The notes: generated by a model not told the origin, from the letters alone. Shown: positions 47,405 through 57,378, counted from the first letter of the stretch. The stretch: 64,000 nt of DNA from Methylomonas sp. MK1 (GCF_000365425.1 NZ_AQOV01000001.1:372001-436000), one strand, 5' to 3'. Numbers and translations: made by a program.

Positions 47405-47667
47405 GATGTTCTCTCTGGTAAAGCCGCTGGGCTAAGCTTAGACGATTTTTAAGGTCCGTCCCGGCGACAGCAGACTAATCATCCGCCAGGGACAGAGCAG
47501 CGGTTTTGCGCCAAAATGGCAAACAAATCCCTACAAACGCGACAACATGGCTCCACGCCGGTAATAGTAAGTCGTTGAACATTTGGCACTTTTGACTGAC
47601 AAAGCCTTACGGTCTGATTATTGCTGTCATCAAACCGGCATCATTTAATATTGCACAAGAGGTGAAT

Positions 47668-48783
47668 ATGAAAATCAGCATACCCAAGGAAATCAAACCT
47701 AACGAAAACCGGGTATCGGTGGTACCGTCCGGCGTTGCTGCGTTGGTGAGCGCCGGCCATAGTGTCACTATGGAGAGTGGCGCCGGCGTTGGTGCCGGCT
47801 TCGAAGACGCGCTATACCAGGCCGCCGGCGCGCAGTTGGTGGACGGTCCGGAACCGGTATGGGCCTCCGCGGAGATGATCATCAAGGTCAAGGAGCCGAT
47901 AGAACCGGAATGGTCGCGGATTCGTCCCGGACAAACGCTATTTACCTATTTTCACTTTGCCGCCAACCGCCCGTTGACCGAGGCGCATCTGGCTTCCGGC
48001 GCCACTTGTATTGCTTATGAAACAGTGCAATTGCCGTCCGGCGAATTACCCTTGCTGACGCCGATGTCGGAAGTGGCCGGCCGGCTGGCGGTGCAGGAAG
48101 GCGCGCATTATCTGGAAAAGCTCTATGGCGGCCGCGGCATGTTACTCGGCGGCGTACCGGGGGTATTACCGGCCAAGGTTCTGATTCTAGGCGGCGGGGT
48201 TGTCGGCACGCAGGCGGCAAAAATGGCCGCCGGTTTGGGCGCGCAAGTCACGGTAATGGATTTGTCGCTGGAGCGTCTGCGCCAACTTAGCGACATTTTG
48301 CCGGCCAATGTGCAGCTATTGTTTTCAAGCCGTCATGCCATCCTGGAACAAATTCGCACAGCAGACCTGGTCATCGGCGGCGTATTGGTCACCGGTGCGG
48401 CCGCGCCCAAATTGATTCGCGCTGAAGATTTAAAATTGATGCAAGCCGGCGCAGTCATCGTCGATGTCGCGGTGGACCAAGGTGGTTGCGTGGAAACCAC
48501 CCATCCCACTACCCACGCCGATCCGATTTATATAATCGACAACGTCGTGCATTATGCAGTCGCCAATATGCCCGGCGCGGTACCGCGCACCTCGACACTG
48601 GCCTTAACCAACGCCACCCTGCCCTATGCCCTGCAACTCGCCAACAAGGGCTGGCAACAGGCGCTACGCGAGAATTCCGCGTTGCTAAAAGGGCTAAACA
48701 TCGTGGCCGGTAATGTTACTTGCCAAGGGATTGCCGACGCGTTTGGCTTTAATTATTTGCCGCCGGATCAGTTCCTGAGCTGA
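47668..48783 (+). CDS. ald: Alanine dehydrogenase
   Basis: 371 residues from the ATG at 47668, preceded by AGAGGTG; a GTG two codons earlier is inside that site. NAD-dependent, interconverts L-alanine and pyruvate plus ammonia. Motifs: KISIPKEIKPNENRVSVVPS, FTYFHFAANRPLTEAHLASG, TPMSEVAGRLAVQEGAHYLE, Rossmann loop VLILGGGVVGTQAAKMAAGL and DVAVDQGGCVETTHPTTH. In methanotrophs it is a route of ammonium assimilation, though that use here is inferred. Confidence 0.95.
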   Translation: MKISIPKEIKPNENRVSVVPSGVAALVSAGHSVTMESGAGVGAGFEDALYQAAGAQLVDGPEPVWASAEMIIKVKEPIEPEWSRIRPGQTLFTYFHFAANRPLTEAHLASGATCIAYETVQLPSGELPLLTPMSEVAGRLAVQEGAHYLEKLYGGRGMLLGGVPGVLPAKVLILGGGVVGTQAAKMAAGLGAQVTVMDLSLERLRQLSDILPANVQLLFSSRHAILEQIRTADLVIGGVLVTGAAAPKLIRAEDLKLMQAGAVIVDVAVDQGGCVETTHPTTHADPIYIIDNVVHYAVANMPGAVPRTSTLALTNATLPYALQLANKGWQQALRENSALLKGLNIVAGNVTCQGIADAFGFNYLPPDQFLS

Positions 48784-48951
48784 ACCAAGCACCCAGTCCG
48801 GCCGGAATACCTAGTAAACACCCCCGGTAAAGCCAGGGCTTCCGCGTTTCTGCTGGACTCCACTTTGTCAGATTCTAAAAGGTGATCATGATTCCGGCAG
48901 GGATTGCCGAGATCGAGGCAGTATGAATGGGGCCGACGTTTGACTGAATGC

Positions 48952-48969
48952 CCGCGGCTAGGCGGGCAT
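48952..48969. repeat. Short GC-rich inverted repeat after ald
   Basis: TGCCCGC / GCGGGCA arms around a short loop, with A/T flanks extending the pairing. It sits in the space between the convergent ald and hemN genes, about 100 bp from the hemN stop. No T-tract, so its role as a terminator is uncertain. Confidence 0.35.
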
Positions 48970-49072
48970 GACAGTATTTGCTTAAATCCCACAAACTAAA
49001 ATTAACCTGTGTTGGGAAGACTTACCGCTCTTTATCGGGTGATCAAATCGAAACCAACTCGGAGCCTTAAAC

Positions 49073-50452
49073 TCAGATCACTTTAGAGAACTGCTGCTGT
49101 TTCTGCGCCAGGTATTTGTCAAACACCATGCAGATGTTACGGATCAACAGGCGGCCGGCGGTGGATATGTGAATGCCTTCGGCGTCTAAATCCAGTAAAC
49201 CATCGGCTTTCATCAGCCGTAGGTTTTCCAGCTCGGGCGCAAAATACTCGGCAAAGTTGATAGCGAACTCGGCCTCGATTTTGCCGAAGTTGAGATCGAA
49301 ATGGCAAATCAACTGAGTGATCACCGCTCTGCGCAACTTGTCGTCTTCATCCAAATCCACGCCGCGAAACACCGGTAATTTACCTTGCGAGATGGCCGCG
49401 TCGTATTCGTCCAGTTCCTTGTAGTTCTGCATGTAGGCATCGCCGACCCGGCCGATGGAGGTCACGCCCAAGCCCACTAAATCGCAGTCGGAATGGGTGG
49501 AATAGCCTTGGAAGTTGCGATATAGCTTGCCTTCGCGCTGCGCCACGGCCAGTTCGTCATCGGGTTTGGCGAAATGATCCATGCCGATGTACACGTAACC
49601 GGCATCGGTCAATTTCTGGCCGACCATTTGTAGGATTTCCAGCTTCACCGCCGCTGTCGGCAAGTCGCTGTCGTTGATTTGCCGCTGGGTTTTGAAGCGG
49701 CTGGGCATGTGCGCGTAGTTAAAGATCGAAAAGCGATCCGGCGCGTAGGCCAGGACTTGGTCCAACGTGGTGGCGAAGGTTTGCTCGGTTTGCAAAGGCA
49801 AGCCGTAGATCAAATCGATGTTGGTGGAACGGAAGCCTTCTTTGCGGGCGGCTTCCAACACCGCGAAGGTTTGTTCCTTGCTTTGCAGGCGGTTCACGGC
49901 TTTTTGCACGTCCGGATCGAAATCCTGCAAGCCTAAACTGATGCGGTTAAAACCCAACTCGCGCAGCTGGGCGATGGTCAAATCATTGGTTTCGCGCGGA
50001 TCGACTTCGATGGAATATTCGCCGCTGTCGTCGTCGCGCAAATTGAAATGTTGACGGGTGGTGTCCATCAACTGTTTCATTTGCTCGTAGCTTAAAAAAG
50101 TGGGCGTGCCGCCGCCCCAATGCAATTGATTCACCGGGCGGCTGTTATCGAACAACTTGCCCTGCATAGAAATTTCCTGGCAGAGGTTTTCCAGATACGG
50201 CACGGCGTGCGCGCGATTCTTGGTGACGATCTTGTTGCAGGCGCAATAAAAACACACCGTGTCGCAGAACGGGATATGAAAATACAGCGACAGCGGCCCA
50301 CCGGCGGCATTGGATTTTTGAATATGCTGTAAATATTCGACTTCGCCGAAGCCTTCGTGCAATTCCAAGGCCGTGGGATACGAGGTATAGCGCGGACCGG
50401 ACTTGTCGTAGCGTTTGATCAAGTCCAGGTCGAATTTAATTGATTGATCCAT
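49073..50452 (-). CDS. hemN: Oxygen-independent coproporphyrinogen III oxidase
   Basis: 459 residues, the full HemN length. Radical SAM enzyme that makes protoporphyrinogen IX in heme synthesis. The iron-sulfur ligands are in FHIPFCDTVCFYCACNKI (CxxxCxxC plus the extra HemN cysteine). N-terminal RYDKSGPRYTSYPTALEL, HWGGGTPTFLS and GLPLQTEQTF are HemN-specific. Its start overlaps the ccmI stop as TAATG, so it is translationally linked to the end of the cytochrome c maturation operon. Confidence 0.95.
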   Translation of the reverse strand: MDQSIKFDLDLIKRYDKSGPRYTSYPTALELHEGFGEVEYLQHIQKSNAAGGPLSLYFHIPFCDTVCFYCACNKIVTKNRAHAVPYLENLCQEISMQGKLFDNSRPVNQLHWGGGTPTFLSYEQMKQLMDTTRQHFNLRDDDSGEYSIEVDPRETNDLTIAQLRELGFNRISLGLQDFDPDVQKAVNRLQSKEQTFAVLEAARKEGFRSTNIDLIYGLPLQTEQTFATTLDQVLAYAPDRFSIFNYAHMPSRFKTQRQINDSDLPTAAVKLEILQMVGQKLTDAGYVYIGMDHFAKPDDELAVAQREGKLYRNFQGYSTHSDCDLVGLGVTSIGRVGDAYMQNYKELDEYDAAISQGKLPVFRGVDLDEDDKLRRAVITQLICHFDLNFGKIEAEFAINFAEYFAPELENLRLMKADGLLDLDAEGIHISTAGRLLIRNICMVFDKYLAQKQQQFSKVI

Positions 50453-51660
50453 TACTGCACTTCTTGATTGATGGTGATGCTGACGCTGGGATTACCCGAC
50501 ACCGCATCCAGTTGCGCCGTACCCAGCAAATCGCCGGGCTGCGACATCGCATTACCGGTTTTGGAAATCCGGGCGACGATGCGTAGCTGCTTGAAATCGG
50601 CCAGATGGGTTTGCGGTTGCATCGCCACGCTGTCGTTCAGCACCACACTGGCCGGCAGATCGGATACCTGTTTACGGATGATCGCCAATGGCATTTTTGG
50701 ACCGCTAATGGCTTGCGCGTAGATAAAGACAGTGTGTTGAGGCTCCACTTTGGTTTTTAAAGCATCGTCCATCACTACTTTCACCTGAATATCAACTGAC
50801 CCGGCCGATGATGCGGCGGCCTGCGGCTTTTGCTGTTCGGCCTTTGCCATTTGGATCATTTTCTGCAATTGTTGCTGGCTTTCGTTATCAGCAGGCAGCA
50901 AACCGGAGAGTTTCTGCCAATAGCCTATCGCTTGCGCGAAATCCCCGGCTTCGGCTTTAGCCATCCCGGCTAGCCATAGGGCGGTGTGATCTTCCGGCAG
51001 CAACTTCAAGGCCTGAAAAACCAATTCGGCAGGTTCGCCGGCCATTTGCCCGTTACGCGCCATCGCCAAAGCGTCGGCGTAGTGCAACATCACAGCAGGA
51101 TCGTTGGGCTTGCGTTTGTTCAACTCGGCGAAGACATCGGCGGCGTTTTGGTATTGCTGCATGTAAACGTATGAGCGACCCAGCATCATCCAGCCTTCCA
51201 GATCATCCGGCTGCTTTTTAAGCCGCTCTAGTAACTGGTTGACCATGTTTGCCACATTGTCCGCAGTTTTTTGATTGCTACGCACCAACTCTTCTTTAGC
51301 TAATGCCTGCGGTTCACCCAACATGCCATATAAAAACAGGCTCATGAGCGGCAAGCCAAGCGCGATGAGCGGCACTACCCATCGCCCGGTTTTAGGGTTT
51401 GCCGCGACGACCACCGGCCCTTCAAGGTCGTCCAGCAGAGTTAACTGTAGTTCGCGATATTGCCCATCATATTGATCTTGCGACAATACCCCGTTTTGCA
51501 ATTGCAATTTAAGTTCGGCGAGTTGTTGGCGGGCTATGCTGGTATTGCGTTGCTCGCCATCAGCGGTGCGTAGCGGCGTCAGTTTAAACAACGGCGGCAA
51601 CAACACCAGTAAGGCCAGCGCCACTAAAACGGCTATGATTAGCCAAAACTCAAGATTCAC
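50452..51660 (-). CDS. ccmI: Cytochrome c biogenesis protein CcmI
   Basis: 402 residues. Two transmembrane segments (FWLIIAVLVALALLVLLPPL and WVVPLIALGLPLMSLFLYGM) flank a cytoplasmic leucine-zipper-like loop. A periplasmic TPR domain (DLEGWMMLGRSYVYMQQYQN, AVMLHYADAL, ALWLAGMAKAEAGDFAQAIG) follows, and then a beta-rich C-terminal domain. It binds apocytochrome c and passes it to CcmF/CcmH. ATGA overlap with ccmH, 1-base overlap with hemN. Confidence 0.9.
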   Translation of the reverse strand: MNLEFWLIIAVLVALALLVLLPPLFKLTPLRTADGEQRNTSIARQQLAELKLQLQNGVLSQDQYDGQYRELQLTLLDDLEGPVVVAANPKTGRWVVPLIALGLPLMSLFLYGMLGEPQALAKEELVRSNQKTADNVANMVNQLLERLKKQPDDLEGWMMLGRSYVYMQQYQNAADVFAELNKRKPNDPAVMLHYADALAMARNGQMAGEPAELVFQALKLLPEDHTALWLAGMAKAEAGDFAQAIGYWQKLSGLLPADNESQQQLQKMIQMAKAEQQKPQAAASSAGSVDIQVKVVMDDALKTKVEPQHTVFIYAQAISGPKMPLAIIRKQVSDLPASVVLNDSVAMQPQTHLADFKQLRIVARISKTGNAMSQPGDLLGTAQLDAVSGNPSVSITINQEVQ

Positions 51661-52112
51661 GCGTCGTCACCTTTGTCCAGAATGCTATCGAGCTTGGCCT
51701 GCTGTTCTTTACTTAACGCTGCCTCAGTGCCAGTGGGCTTGCTGCGCAATACCCACACTGTCGCCAAACCGATCACTAAGAACAGCACGGGGCCTAGCCA
51801 AAGCAGCATGGTTTTGAGTGATAAAGCCGGTTTGTACATCACGAAATCGCCGTAGCGGTCAGTCATGAAATCGACGATGTCTTGGCGGGATTTGCCTTGT
51901 TGCAGCATTTCATAAACTTGGCGGCGCAAGTCCTTGGCCAGATCGGCATTGGAGTCGGCAATGGTTTGATTTTGACAAACCAGGCAGCGCAGTTCGGAAA
52001 TCAGGGTTTGATACGCCTGTTCTTGCTCGGGTTGTTTGAAATCGCGGTATTCAATGTCGGCGCGAGCTTGATACACCAGCAGCGATAACATCAGGGCATA
52101 GAGAAACTTCAT
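51657..52112 (-). CDS. ccmH: Cytochrome c maturation thiol protein CcmH
   Basis: 151 residues. Signal peptide, then the redox motif LRCLVCQNQTIADSNADLAK in a three-helix periplasmic domain, then one transmembrane helix (LLWLGPVLFLVIGLATVWVL). It reduces or holds the apocytochrome CxxCH cysteines for heme attachment. ATGA overlaps couple it to ccmG and ccmI. Confidence 0.95.
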   Translation of the reverse strand: MKFLYALMLSLLVYQARADIEYRDFKQPEQEQAYQTLISELRCLVCQNQTIADSNADLAKDLRRQVYEMLQQGKSRQDIVDFMTDRYGDFVMYKPALSLKTMLLWLGPVLFLVIGLATVWVLRSKPTGTEAALSKEQQAKLDSILDKGDDA

Positions 52113-52639
52113 GCGCTTTCCGCCTCCAATTGTTGAATCCAGGGCAGAAAGACTTTTTCCAGATCGCCCGGTTGCACCGGCCCGGTATGCTTGTAGCGGA
52201 CAAGACCGCGTTTATCGATGACAAAGGTTTCCGGCACACCGTAAACGCCGTAATCTATGCCGGTGCGACCGTCAGCGTCCATCACGCTGACGTTATAAGG
52301 GTTACCGTGTTTACTCAGCCAGCCATTCGCGGCCTGTATTTCGTCTTTGTAGTTCAAACCCACCAGCAGCACTTTATTTTGTTTGGCCAGCTCGATCAAT
52401 AAGGGATGTTCTTCGCGGCACGATACGCACCAAGACGCCCAGACATTCAACAACCAGACTTTGCCCTTAAGATCAGCTTGGCTCAGGCGTTGCTCAGGCG
52501 TCGCCAGAATCGGCAAATTAAAGGCGGGCGCCGGTTTATCGATCAGCGGCGAAGGGATTTCGCGCGGGTTAAGGTTTAAACCTATCGCCAAAAAAACCGC
52601 CAAGGCGATGAACAAGAACAGCGGTAACAGATACTTCAT
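52109..52639 (-). CDS. ccmG: Thiol:disulfide interchange protein DsbE/CcmG
   Basis: 176 residues. N-terminal membrane anchor (LFLFIALAVFLAIGL) and a periplasmic thioredoxin fold with active site NVWASWCVSCREEHP (CVSC) and the acidic CcmG loop DYGVYGVPETFVID. It supplies electrons to CcmH and apocytochromes. Its start overlaps the ccmF stop by one base. Confidence 0.93.
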   Translation of the reverse strand: MKYLLPLFLFIALAVFLAIGLNLNPREIPSPLIDKPAPAFNLPILATPEQRLSQADLKGKVWLLNVWASWCVSCREEHPLLIELAKQNKVLLVGLNYKDEIQAANGWLSKHGNPYNVSVMDADGRTGIDYGVYGVPETFVIDKRGLVRYKHTGPVQPGDLEKVFLPWIQQLEAESA

Positions 52640-54582
52640 TAACTTTGCGTAAGAGGTTTGTTAAGCAAACGATAGCGGCGGTCGCTAGCGGCAATCAAAC
52701 CACCCAGCGCCATAAACACCCCACCCATCCAGATCCAGCGGATGAAGGCTTTGTAGTACACCCGCAAACTCCAGGCGCCTTGTTTGTCTAAAGGCTCGCC
52801 CAAGGCCACGAATAAATCGCGGAATACACCGGCATCGATGGCCGCTTCAGTCATCGGCATGGTTTGCACCCGGTAAACGCGTTTTTGCGGCGACAATTCG
52901 GCGACGGTTTCGCCGTTATGGCTGACAGTCAAATAAGCTTGCTCGGCCCGATAGTTAGGACCTTCAGTGCTTTTCACGCCATGAAACTGAAACACATAAC
53001 CAAATAAATCCAGGGTTTCTTCCGGGGCCAAACGGACGTCGCGTTCGATGCTATAGACCGAGGTGTAGGTAATCCCGATCACAAATACCGCGATCCCCAA
53101 ATGCGCCACGGTCATACCGTAAAAACCGGCCGGAATTTGTTGCAAGCGTTGCCAGGACCAGCTTTGCAGGCGTTGTTTGAACGCCAGACCGGTAATCGCC
53201 ACGGTCCATAACGCAAGGCCGGTTCCCAAGGCGGCTCCCCAGGAATAAAACGGCATCAATAACGGCGTCAATAAAGCCAGGGCCACGCAAGCGGCTATCA
53301 GCCAACGTACCCGCAAGCCCAGCGCTTTCAGGTCGTCGCTTTTCCAGCGCATCAACACGCCAAGACCAACCACCAAGGCCAATGGCGCCATCAGCGGAAT
53401 GAAGACGGCATTGAAATACGGCGGGCCAACTGACAATTTACCCAAGCCCAAAGCATCCACCACCAGCGGATACAAGGTCCCCAGCAAGATACTGGCGGCG
53501 GTGACCACCAAAAGTACATTGTTGACAAGCAATACCGATTCCTTTGAGACCAATTCAAAGCGGGCGTGACTTTTTACTTGCGGGGCGCGGATCGCGTACA
53601 ACAGCAATGAACCACCGACCACCACGGCCAGGAAGATCAGGATAAACAAACCCCGCGCCGGGTCACTGGCAAAGGCGTGTACCGAGGTCAACACTCCGGA
53701 ACGCACCAGGAAGGTGCCCAGCAAGCTCAAAGAAAACGCGAAAATCGCCAGCAACACGGTCCAGGTTTTGAATACGCCACGTTTCTCGGTGGCGGCCAAG
53801 GAGTGAATCAATGCGGTGCCAACCAGCCAGGGCATAAATGACGCGTTTTCGACCGGGTCCCAAAACCACCAGCCGCCCCAGCCCAATTCGTAATAAGCCC
53901 ACCAGCTACCTAGCGTGATACCCACGGTCAAAAACATCCAAGCGATGTTAGTCCAAGGCCGCGACCAGCGTGCCCAAGCTGCATCCAGCCGACCTTCCAA
54001 TAATGCGGCGATGGAAAACGCGAAGGCCACAGAGAAGCCGACATAGCCCATGTACAACATCGGCGGATGGATGGCCAAGCCTGGATCTTGCAGCAATGGA
54101 TTCAAATCCCGGCCTTCGGCTGGAAAAGGAAACAAACGCTCGAAAGGGTTGGATGTCAGCAATAAAAACAAAATAAAGCCGATACTGACCAACCCCATTA
54201 CCCCCAACACGCGAGCTCGGGTGGCATCGGGAATGTGCTGGCTAAAGGCCGCGACTAGTGCGGTCCAAATCGATAGAGTCAAAGCCCATAGTAATAAAGA
54301 ACCTTCGTGCGCGCCCCATACCCCGGAAATAAGATAAATCAGCGGCAGTGCGGTATTGGAGTTTTGCGCAACATAAGCCACGGAAAAATCATGGCTGATG
54401 AAGCTGGCGGTCAAGCAGCCGTATGCCAAACCCATGAATAGCAATTGCCCGAACGCGGCAGGTCTGGCGACATGCACCCAGCCGGTGATCGATTTGGCTG
54501 CGCCGAAGATCGGCAAGACGCCTTGTACAATCGCCATGCACAAGGCCAGAATTAAGGCGAAGTGGCCGATTTCAGGGATCAT
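52639..54582 (-). CDS. ccmF: Cytochrome c heme lyase subunit CcmF
   Basis: 647 residues, typical length, with about 15 hydrophobic segments. The WWD domain is seen in WGGWWFWDPVENASFMPWLV, preceded by GSWWAYYELGW. Conserved heme-binding histidine regions include GVWGAHEGSLLLWALTL. It joins heme from CcmE to apocytochrome c with CcmH and CcmI. Overlaps ccmE by 4 bp. Confidence 0.95.
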   Translation of the reverse strand: MIPEIGHFALILALCMAIVQGVLPIFGAAKSITGWVHVARPAAFGQLLFMGLAYGCLTASFISHDFSVAYVAQNSNTALPLIYLISGVWGAHEGSLLLWALTLSIWTALVAAFSQHIPDATRARVLGVMGLVSIGFILFLLLTSNPFERLFPFPAEGRDLNPLLQDPGLAIHPPMLYMGYVGFSVAFAFSIAALLEGRLDAAWARWSRPWTNIAWMFLTVGITLGSWWAYYELGWGGWWFWDPVENASFMPWLVGTALIHSLAATEKRGVFKTWTVLLAIFAFSLSLLGTFLVRSGVLTSVHAFASDPARGLFILIFLAVVVGGSLLLYAIRAPQVKSHARFELVSKESVLLVNNVLLVVTAASILLGTLYPLVVDALGLGKLSVGPPYFNAVFIPLMAPLALVVGLGVLMRWKSDDLKALGLRVRWLIAACVALALLTPLLMPFYSWGAALGTGLALWTVAITGLAFKQRLQSWSWQRLQQIPAGFYGMTVAHLGIAVFVIGITYTSVYSIERDVRLAPEETLDLFGYVFQFHGVKSTEGPNYRAEQAYLTVSHNGETVAELSPQKRVYRVQTMPMTEAAIDAGVFRDLFVALGEPLDKQGAWSLRVYYKAFIRWIWMGGVFMALGGLIAASDRRYRLLNKPLTQS

Positions 54583-55013
54583 GGTTGCGCCGCCGGTTTT
54601 TTCAAGCTGCCAGCCACTTCCGGCGGCATGTAGTTCTCATCGTGTTTGGCCAGCACTTCCTCGGCCACGAACACGCCGCGCCCATCGAGGGCCCCCTTAG
54701 CGACGATACCCTGCCCTTCCCTAAACAAATCCGGCAAGATACCTGAATATTCCACCGTCACTTCCTTTTCGAAATCGCTGAGTTTAAAGCGCACCAACAA
54801 ATCGGCGTTGGGCCGCTCCACACTGCCTTTCACCACCATCCCACCCAAGCGAAATACCGCGTTGTTCGGCGCTTTACCGGCAGCAACATCGCTGGTGGAG
54901 AAAAAATACATCAGGTTTTCGTTAAAGGCTTTTAACGCAAATGTTGCGGCCAAACCTAGGCCCGCCAACATCAGGATGATCAGAAACAAGCGCTGTTTTC
55001 GGATTGGTTTCAT
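54579..55013 (-). CDS. ccmE: Heme chaperone CcmE
   Basis: 144 residues. N-terminal membrane anchor (LFLIILMLAGLGLAATFALK) and an OB-fold domain. The heme-binding histidine is in VLAKHDENYMPPEV (HxxxY motif). It carries heme covalently to CcmF. Overlaps ccmD and ccmF by 4 bp each. Confidence 0.95.
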   Translation of the reverse strand: MKPIRKQRLFLIILMLAGLGLAATFALKAFNENLMYFFSTSDVAAGKAPNNAVFRLGGMVVKGSVERPNADLLVRFKLSDFEKEVTVEYSGILPDLFREGQGIVAKGALDGRGVFVAEEVLAKHDENYMPPEVAGSLKKPAAQP

Positions 55014-55177
55014 CGCGCTTGTGACCGTTTTTGTTTGATGGTGAGTTCACGTAGCAGTTGTTTGCGCTGCAACACCGGCATTACGATATTGACCACCAAC
55101 ACTAATGCAGTCACGCCGTAAGCCGGCCAAACGTAGACGGCGTAACCGCCCATGTATAAAAAGCTTTCCCAGCTCAT
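55010..55177 (-). CDS. ccmD: Heme exporter protein CcmD
   Basis: 55 residues from the ATG at 55177, which overlaps the ccmC stop as ATGA. An upstream in-frame start at 55207 would overlap ccmC by 34 bp and is rejected. SFLYMGGYAVYVWPAYGVTA is the typical CcmD segment, followed by a basic tail. It helps release holo-CcmE from CcmABC. Confidence 0.9.
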   Translation of the reverse strand: MSWESFLYMGGYAVYVWPAYGVTALVLVVNIVMPVLQRKQLLRELTIKQKRSQAR

Positions 55178-55935
55178 GTTTGTTTCTCCAACAGCGCCTT
55201 CACCCATTGCGAGCTGGTTTCGCGCTTCAGTAATTCCAGCTTGGCGGCCTGTAATACCGCAATCAGATAATAGAATTTGAAAGCCACCGCCATCAGCAAC
55301 AGGGGTACCAACATGCTGACGTGTATGGAAGGTTTATCCATTTTGCTGACCGTCGGGCCTTGATGCAGCGTGTTCCACCATTGCACCGAGTAATGGATAA
55401 TCGGGATGTTCACCACGCCCACCAGTGCCAGAATCGAGACCGCTCGCGCCGCCGCCCGCTTTTCTTCAATGGCGCCGTACAAACTGATCACACCCAGATA
55501 CAAAAACAACAGGATCAATTCTGAGGTTAAGCGCGCATCCCATACCCACCATGTGCCCCACATGGGTTTACCCCACAGCGATCCGGTCACCAAAGCAACA
55601 AAGGTAAAGCCGGCGCCAATCGGCGCACTACTGATCAGCATCACCTCTGCCAGTTTCATGCGCCAGATCAAAGCGATCCCGCCCATTACCGCCATCAGCA
55701 CGTAAATAAACAAGGACATCCAGGCCGCCGGCACATGGATATAAATGATCCGGTAACTATCGCCCTGTTGATAATCGGTAGGCGCCAGATAAAGCCCGCC
55801 ATACAGGCCAGCACCGAGCAACACTAGAAAAATAACCGTCAGCCAAGGGATGAAGCGATCCGCCAAGGCATAAAAATACGGTGGCGACGAAGTACGATGA
55901 AAAAACCGGCTAACCGGTGCAGGGATCCAAGACAT
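55174..55935 (-). CDS. ccmC: Heme exporter subunit CcmC
   Basis: 253 residues from the ATG at 55935, which shares TGATG with the ccmB stop; a TTG one codon earlier is less likely. Six hydrophobic segments and the tryptophan-rich WWD motif WGKPMWGTWWVWDARLTSEL, with heme-binding histidines in IHVPAAWM and VQWWNTLHQGP. It delivers heme to CcmE. Confidence 0.95.
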   Translation of the reverse strand: MSWIPAPVSRFFHRTSSPPYFYALADRFIPWLTVIFLVLLGAGLYGGLYLAPTDYQQGDSYRIIYIHVPAAWMSLFIYVLMAVMGGIALIWRMKLAEVMLISSAPIGAGFTFVALVTGSLWGKPMWGTWWVWDARLTSELILLFLYLGVISLYGAIEEKRAAARAVSILALVGVVNIPIIHYSVQWWNTLHQGPTVSKMDKPSIHVSMLVPLLLMAVAFKFYYLIAVLQAAKLELLKRETSSQWVKALLEKQT

Positions 55936-56609
55936 CAATTAACACTCATTTTTAACGCGGCGGCCGTTGGCAACGGCACCAGTACCAGTGCCGACAGCAA
56001 CATAGCCAATAAAATATTCAACTGGGCGTCGACCGGCAAGCCGCTGGCTGCCCTATCGACAGCGCCGCTAGCGAAGATCAGTACCGGCACATACAAAGGC
56101 AAAACCAGTAAAGACAACAACATGCCCCCCCTGCGCAAACCGACTGTCAACGCCACGCCGATGGCGCCGATCAAGCTCAGTAGCGGAGTAGCTAAGATCA
56201 ACGTCAGCCATAAAGTTCCCATCGCTTGCTCGGGCAAGCCCAAAAACACCGCCAGTAACGGTGCTACCAGCAATAAAGGCAAACCGGTAACCAGCCAGTG
56301 GGCGATGATTTTGCCCAATACCAAGATCGATAAGGGCTGCGGACTGAGCAACATTTGCTCCAGCGAGCCGTCATCAAAATCGCTACGAAACAAGCCATCC
56401 AAGGATAACAAGGCCGCCAATAATGCAGAAACCCAAATCACACCCGGCGCCATAGCCCGCAATAAATTAGGTTGCGCGCCCACCGCCAGCGGGAATAAGG
56501 TCACCACTAACACGAAAAAAAATAGCGGATTGGCCATTTCCGCGCGACGTCGAAACGCCAGCAACAAATCACGGCGAATGAGCGCCCAAAAAGCCTGAAC
56601 TATTGGCAT
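55935..56609 (-). CDS. ccmB: Heme exporter subunit CcmB
   Basis: 224 residues, six hydrophobic segments. FWALIRRDLLLAFRRRAEMA at the start and GSLEQMLLSPQPLSILVLGK are CcmB signatures. ABC permease partner of CcmA. Its start lies 10 bp inside ccmA. Confidence 0.95.
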   Translation of the reverse strand: MPIVQAFWALIRRDLLLAFRRRAEMANPLFFFVLVVTLFPLAVGAQPNLLRAMAPGVIWVSALLAALLSLDGLFRSDFDDGSLEQMLLSPQPLSILVLGKIIAHWLVTGLPLLLVAPLLAVFLGLPEQAMGTLWLTLILATPLLSLIGAIGVALTVGLRRGGMLLSLLVLPLYVPVLIFASGAVDRAASGLPVDAQLNILLAMLLSALVLVPLPTAAALKMSVN

Positions 56610-57232
56610 GCTTGCAGATGGATGCGTTTCAGATTGAGATCGGCCATGCTTAGATCGTGGTGAGAGGTCAAAACAGCCATACCGCCTTGGGCAATATGCT
56701 CGGCCATCAGCGATTCTATCAATTTGATGCCTTGCCTATCCAATGAGGTGAAAGGTTCGTCGAGTATCCACAGCAAATTATGCGTAATCAACAAGCGAGC
56801 CAAGGACAGGCGCCGCTTTTGGCCCGCTGAAAGGGTATGCACGGGATTGTCGTCGAATCCGGCCAGCTGCACTTTGTCCAAGGCTTGTTCGATGCTGTAT
56901 TTACCGGCGCTGCCCAGCGCCAACGCAAACTTAAGGTTTTCCAACACGGTCAGTTCCTTTTTTGTGCCGTCGGCGTGACCGACATAAGCCATGTCGTCGT
57001 AATAACTACTGTCGGCGATTTTGCTGCCGCACCAATATATGTCACCGGCATCGGCTTCTCTAAATCCGCATAGGATGCGCAATAGAGAGGTTTTGCCGCT
57101 GCCGTTGGCGCCTTCCAGCAATAACACTTCCCCGGGGTGCAATGCGAAACTCAGATCGGAAAACAACAAACGCTCATCACGAAAACACGATAACTCACTG
57201 GCTTGCAGCGAAGCGTGTTGCGAGTTTTCCAT
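56600..57232 (-). CDS. ccmA: Heme exporter ATP-binding protein CcmA
   Basis: 210 residues. Walker A LEGANGSGKTSLLRILCG, signature LSAGQKRRLSLARLL, Walker B WILDEPFTSLD and switch HHDL. Powers release of heme-loaded CcmE. First gene of the ccmABCDEFGHI-hemN operon, whose genes all overlap or abut. Confidence 0.95.
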   Translation of the reverse strand: MENSQHASLQASELSCFRDERLLFSDLSFALHPGEVLLLEGANGSGKTSLLRILCGFREADAGDIYWCGSKIADSSYYDDMAYVGHADGTKKELTVLENLKFALALGSAGKYSIEQALDKVQLAGFDDNPVHTLSAGQKRRLSLARLLITHNLLWILDEPFTSLDRQGIKLIESLMAEHIAQGGMAVLTSHHDLSMADLNLKRIHLQACQ

Positions 57233-57378
57233 TCATCCATCCTTAGGCTGACACATTACGAGGGGCGCTATCTTATCATTAAGCCCGGCATAGTTCGCAA
57301 TTTGCCGACAGAGAAAATCTTCCCAATTATGCGATAATCGGGCCCGTTTTGATTTATCGCAGATACCGGAGATTTTGC

